DNA of 64,000 nt, from positions 150,060,288-150,124,287 of the forward strand of contig NC_089219.1 of the NCBI RefSeq assembly GCF_963924675.1, given 5' to 3'. Numbering within the stretch: position 1 is the stretch's first letter; each line of letters starts with the position of its first letter. The DNA comes from Phocoena phocoena (Eukaryota; Chordata; Mammalia; Artiodactyla; Phocoenidae). The position numbers and the translations under genes were made by a program. Shown piece by piece: positions 60,661-64,000 of this stretch. A model generated the notes under the pieces. It had not been told where the DNA came from. It saw only the letters and a list, made by a program, of their open reading frames with translations, and did no database searches.

Positions 60661-62274
60661 CATGGATCTCTCAGCTCACCATCACATGTCTTCATGTTTA
60701 ACACATGATATTGTGGACTCCATTCAGCCGTGTGGCCACAACACCTCACACAGTACATGCCTCATAGTCGCTATTCAAAACACTTTGGTTCTCAAAGTTA
60801 CACTGCTGTCAAACAGAAACCAATGGTAAAGAATACAGTATAATGAATCTAATATTGAAAATAATCATCTTAAAACTTTATGCACTGGAGAAAGATTTGA
60901 CCACCTAATTTCTTTTGTTCTCTATCTCCCAGTATTATTGTAACCTAGCAATTGACCAATAAGGACTGTTCTCCCTACACTGTAATATACAGAGTAAGAA
61001 ACTAAGAAACTACTGTGTAAGCACTTATTGACCTTGGCTTCTTTCAAAAGAAAAGACCTAAAATAGGCAGAAGAGACCACCCATAAAAGGAAATTGTAGG
61101 TTTTGTCCAACAAAGCAGGCTCATTCTGGAGGAATGAGACTGGTCCCTTCTGTGACCTACCATTTGGCAACTACCTCTGAGATGGCAAGACTCCCAAGGC
61201 ACAACACTGTTCGATTACAAAACCTTCTCCTCATGAGTTGCTTCAGCGCATGTTTATTATATCCACATACTTTCCCTGCCCAACATAGTGAGTTCTCATT
61301 TGTACCTTACCTAAGTTTCTTACCTATCCTGATTTTACCTTTCAACCTTAAACCTAACCTTGTTTTTCCTCCTCTTCATTTCTAGCTGTTATCTTCCCTG
61401 ATACATCCTATTCATTTTACTTATCTATTTTCCTCTATTTTGAATAGTTTTCATCATCTCCTTCAACTTCTAGCTTTAAGCCTATTCTAAACATTATTAT
61501 TCTTTAAAAAAGTCCTTTTGATTTTTTGTTAGCACTGCTGTTCCATCACCCACAACTCTCTTGCAGAGAAATAAACTTTCAAAATGATCCGTAACAAGCA
61601 AGACTGGAGTATTGAGAACCCTGAGGAGTCTACAGTCAGGAGAAGATAGATCCTTTCTGACCCCCAGCTGTCCCTGCCTTAGCTTTTTAGGCACCACAGA
61701 AAGTCCATCCTAAGCATGGCTCTTTAGAGAACCTTTCTCCTGGAAGCAAGAGAAGTTGTTCCTGGGCTCTAAGCCTCAGCCGAATGTTACCTTTAATTTT
61801 CTGGTACTTGAGAGTTATACAATAATGTTGACACTGAGGCAACCACAAGTGTGACAAGATAGCCAAGATCTCTGCGTTCTAGTGAGGAGAGAACAGAAAA
61901 CATAGTTTGGGAGGGTGACTACCAGTTGGGGGGAATTGAACTGAAGTGCGTGTGTCCACCGGAAGCAGTGCATCAGAGAAGGTCCCTCTGAGGGGATAAC
62001 ATCACAACTGACTTTGAAGAATAAGAAGGAGCCAATTACGCATGAGGCAGAAGGAGAATGTTCCAAGGCCAAGGGAACAGCATGTACAGAAGGCAAAGGG
62101 CAGAGTTTGGCCTGTTTGATGAGCAGAAATGTCTTCCCTTCCACCAGTCATTTGTTAAATGCTGTCAGAGAATCATGCTCCTTTCCTCCTGGGTACTTCT
62201 TTTGGGTTATAACATATTCATTAACATTATGTTTTGGCTACTGTCTACCACTCCCAATAAATTGTAGCAAGTAT
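60661..62274 (-). other. CD46 intron 1, left part upstream of exon 2
   Basis: 61870-62110 looks like a very old repeat ('gaaggagaatgttccaaggc..gggaacagcatgtac'). The rest is unassigned; no exon. Confidence 0.4.
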
Positions 62275-62375
62275 TTTATTTCCTAACATGTGCCTGGCAC
62301 TGGGGACCCAAGACCAGCACAGGACCTGGCATATAGAAGGCAAGTATTTATTGAATGAATGCTGCTAAGAAAAAA
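62275..62375 (+). repeat. L2/MIR 3' tail
   Basis: 'gacctggcatatagaaggc' followed by 'tatttattgaatgaatg' is the usual L2-type terminus. Confidence 0.6.
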
Positions 62376-62899
62376 TGCAGCATACAAACTGTATATGTAA
62401 TAGATCCTAAAAATAACTTGGACATGGAAACACACGTGTATATAAAGACAGAAGGAAATATACCAAAGTATTAAAAATGGTTGTCCTTTGATTGTGTATG
62501 TTTTATACAATAAGCATGCCTTTTTTTGGGCATATATTTAAAGTATTTATTCGATTCAATGAAACACGGAAAAGAAAAAAAAAAGTGAATGCGCCTCAGC
62601 TCTAGTTTATGAAGCTGTATGGGAAAACCAGATGAACGTCATTTATAGTTCATTTTCAGGATACTCATTTTTCACTAGGTTTGGCTACCAATGTTTTTTA
62701 GGTTGCTTCGGTAAGCCCCATACAAAGCAGCTTCCTTGTCCCACACTGGGCACCACTGGGCTGGCGACTTCCACAAAGCATACACCAGGGTACATTCCCC
62801 CAGGCTCCCCAGCGGGGCACAAACACCCCACACACAAGGCATCACCGGCCTAGAGAACATAAGGCAACCCCTCCCCCAGGGCACAGCACCAGCCTAGCA

Positions 62900-63800
62900 G
62901 CATCCCCAGACACAGGGGCACTCAAGAGCAAGCCGTCCCCACCAGCGCCGGGTCCCTGCTCCTGTTCCGACTTGGCTCAGTCCTGGAAACACCCTACAGA
63001 CTTTTGCTAGGGACCCAGCCTGGTCCGGGGTAAACCCCGGCCGAGCCCACCACCCCTCACCGCTCAGTGCCCACCACCAAGCAAGCCTTCTCCTCGGCCA
63101 CTACGTGGTCTCCACCCCGGTGGGTCCCCGCACAGCAAGACCCAGGACATTCCGGCCACGCCTTCAACCCTAACTCCGCACGACCCCGGGTGGATCCAGC
63201 TTCGCGCCTCCGCCCGGAGCCAACAAGCAAAGCTCCCCCGGCCCTCGGTTCTGACCTGCCTGCTCCCCGACCCACTCCAATTCGCCGCCAGGGCGCACAC
63301 TCTCTCCAGGCTCCTACCGGAGAATATAGGCAACGGGAGCACTAAAGACAGCAAAAGAATCCCGCCGCAGCACCAAGGAAAAGGGGGACTCTCTGGGCGG
63401 CCGGGAGGTGCCTGGCGAGGCGCGCAAGACGCCGTCATTTTTGGGAAAATCAGCGGGAAACCCGAGACCAAGCCAGGAGAAACCTTTTAGATAGAGTTCA
63501 GTTACCAGACGCAATAATCCCCGGATTCACAGTGTCATGTGCGGTCACGCAGGTGGGCGTGGCCTAGAACGCTGCAGGAGCGAAGGAGAGGGCCTTGCGG
63601 GGCCAATGGGCGGGCTGCAAGGCTGGGCCTCGGCGCCCGGGGCGGCCCTTAAGCCTGGAGAGGCGGGGCGAGGCCCTTGCGCCAGGCTAACCCTCCCGGT
63701 GGGCTGGGAGCTTTGCGCCTCCTTCTTGGACTCAGACTGTCTCTGACTCCTCTGTCTGCAGACCTGAAGGAGAGCCGCGGCGGCTTGCGGGAAATGGCTG
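62900..63800 (-). promoter_or_regulatory. CpG-island promoter of CD46
   Basis: GC- and CpG-rich stretch around exon 1. An inverted CCAAT box (ccaat at 63603-63607 on plus, ATTGG on the sense strand) is joined to a GC box (gggcggg). More GC boxes occur near 63640-63670 (ggggcggcc, aggcggggcgagg). There is no clear TATA box. This fits a broadly expressed, TATA-less housekeeping-type promoter. Confidence 0.7.
63318..63438 (-). CDS. CD46: CD46 exon 1: signal peptide
   Basis: Forty codons plus one base (phase 1) ending at the donor G|GTAGGAG. The start is the ATG at 63438-63436, with A at -3; no upstream in-frame ATG is visible in the adjoining sequence. The N-terminus is Pro/Arg-rich (around APPGRPESPPFPW), followed by the hydrophobic core GILLLSLVLPLPIF, a plausible signal peptide. 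The PPGRxE block matches the start of human CD46, but here it is preceded by about ten extra residues, so translation begins further upstream than in human. It lies in a CpG island, the expected promoter setting. Confidence 0.88.
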
Positions 63801-64000
63801 GCTCACCGCCCTACGTAAACAGACTGTTACCAACCTACTCAAGAACGGTGGAAAGGAATCAAGGACCGGTGCGGTCATCACTGTCCCTTTTCCGGAAAGC
63901 TGGACTAAAGAATCAAGCGCATCGACCCGAAAATAGAAACCTAGAGCCCAGCCAGTGGGTCACTGTGCGGCAGACACCCCTCAGGACTCCAGTTTGGACC

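Larger units (their letters stand above)
5017..63438 (-). other. CD46: CD46 (membrane cofactor protein) gene, whole locus
   Basis: Spliced gene on the minus strand, recognised by four sushi (SCR/CCP) domains, a Ser/Thr/Pro-type exon, a membrane span and a 3'UTR that resembles the human CD46 3'UTR as I remember it. The family is a type I plasma-membrane glycoprotein that binds C3b and C4b and acts as cofactor for their cleavage by factor I. Ten exons, from signal peptide to the stop in the last membrane exon, join to 1188 nt (395 codons plus stop), all with AG acceptors and GT donors and matching phases. SCR2 is split between two exons, as in known CD46 genes. Only one STP exon was found where human has three (A, B, C). 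The cytoplasmic end is unusual (see exon entries). Exons are small islands in introns dominated by L1. Gene identity is firm; the exact transcript ends are inferred. Confidence 0.95.

Noticed and set aside
63439..63471. Extended start upstream of the CD46 ATG
   Set aside because: The codon at 63471 is TTG, not ATG; the first in-frame ATG is at 63438.
63067..63746. Plus-strand frames in the CpG island
   Set aside because: GC-rich random frames opposite exon 1 and the promoter; no domain or splice support.

Overview
This is mammalian nuclear DNA, and almost certainly from a cetacean. Seven near-complete and one partial copy of the tRNA-derived SINE typical of whales and dolphins are present. 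In minus orientation this SINE starts with the GGGCTTCCCTGGTGG head and carries the Pol III A/B boxes. The rest is mammalian L1, MIR, L2, MER5/Tigger-type DNA transposons and one LTR. There are no prokaryotic genes, no CRISPR array and no operons; nearly all long open frames are L1 or SINE remnants.

One host gene fills the window: CD46 (membrane cofactor protein), on the minus strand, from its CpG-island promoter and signal-peptide exon at about 63.4 kb to the end of its 3'UTR at about 5 kb. I located 11 coding exons: signal peptide (63318-63438), SCR1 (55208-55393), SCR2 split over two exons (54775-54874, 47303-47388), SCR3 (46250-46447), SCR4 (40363-40545), one STP-type exon (38151-38198), a juxtamembrane exon (34419-34472), two transmembrane exons (33875-33910, 33186-33365) and a Cyt-2-like terminal exon (8218-8290). 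A decayed Cyt-1 exon lies at 19214-19303. The ten exons from signal peptide to the stop in the second membrane exon join in frame into 1188 nt (395 residues), with AG/GT borders throughout. The protein is a type I membrane complement regulator: four sushi domains bind C3b/C4b as factor I cofactor.

The oddest part is the 3' end of the gene. The exon that should end in a short basic stretch and splice to Cyt-1 or Cyt-2 contains an expanded polypurine tract. It codes a 46-residue Lys/Glu-rich tail and stops just before the donor, one frame away from the frame in which the old tail exons read. Cyt-1 has lost its stop codon. The ancestral 3'UTR is partly replaced by Tigger, MER2 and L1 sequence, and two SINEs sit at the former polyadenylation site.

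The introns are packed with L1. 0-0.84 kb is an antisense L1 beyond the gene. 9.9-18.6 kb is a nested pair (a full-length L1 inside the tail of an older one, each with target duplications). 22.2-24.8 kb is an old L1. 24.9-32.5 kb is a full-length minus-strand L1 with a GC-rich 5' end, interrupted by two SINEs. 34.8-37.3 kb and 41.8-45.9 kb are old L1s, the latter carrying a small twin-primed L1 and a SINE pair. 48.3-54.4 kb holds two plus-strand L1s back to back. None of these L1s has intact ORFs. Intron 1 (55.4-63.3 kb) holds L2, MIR and a solo LTR. I see no second gene and no novel multi-gene system.
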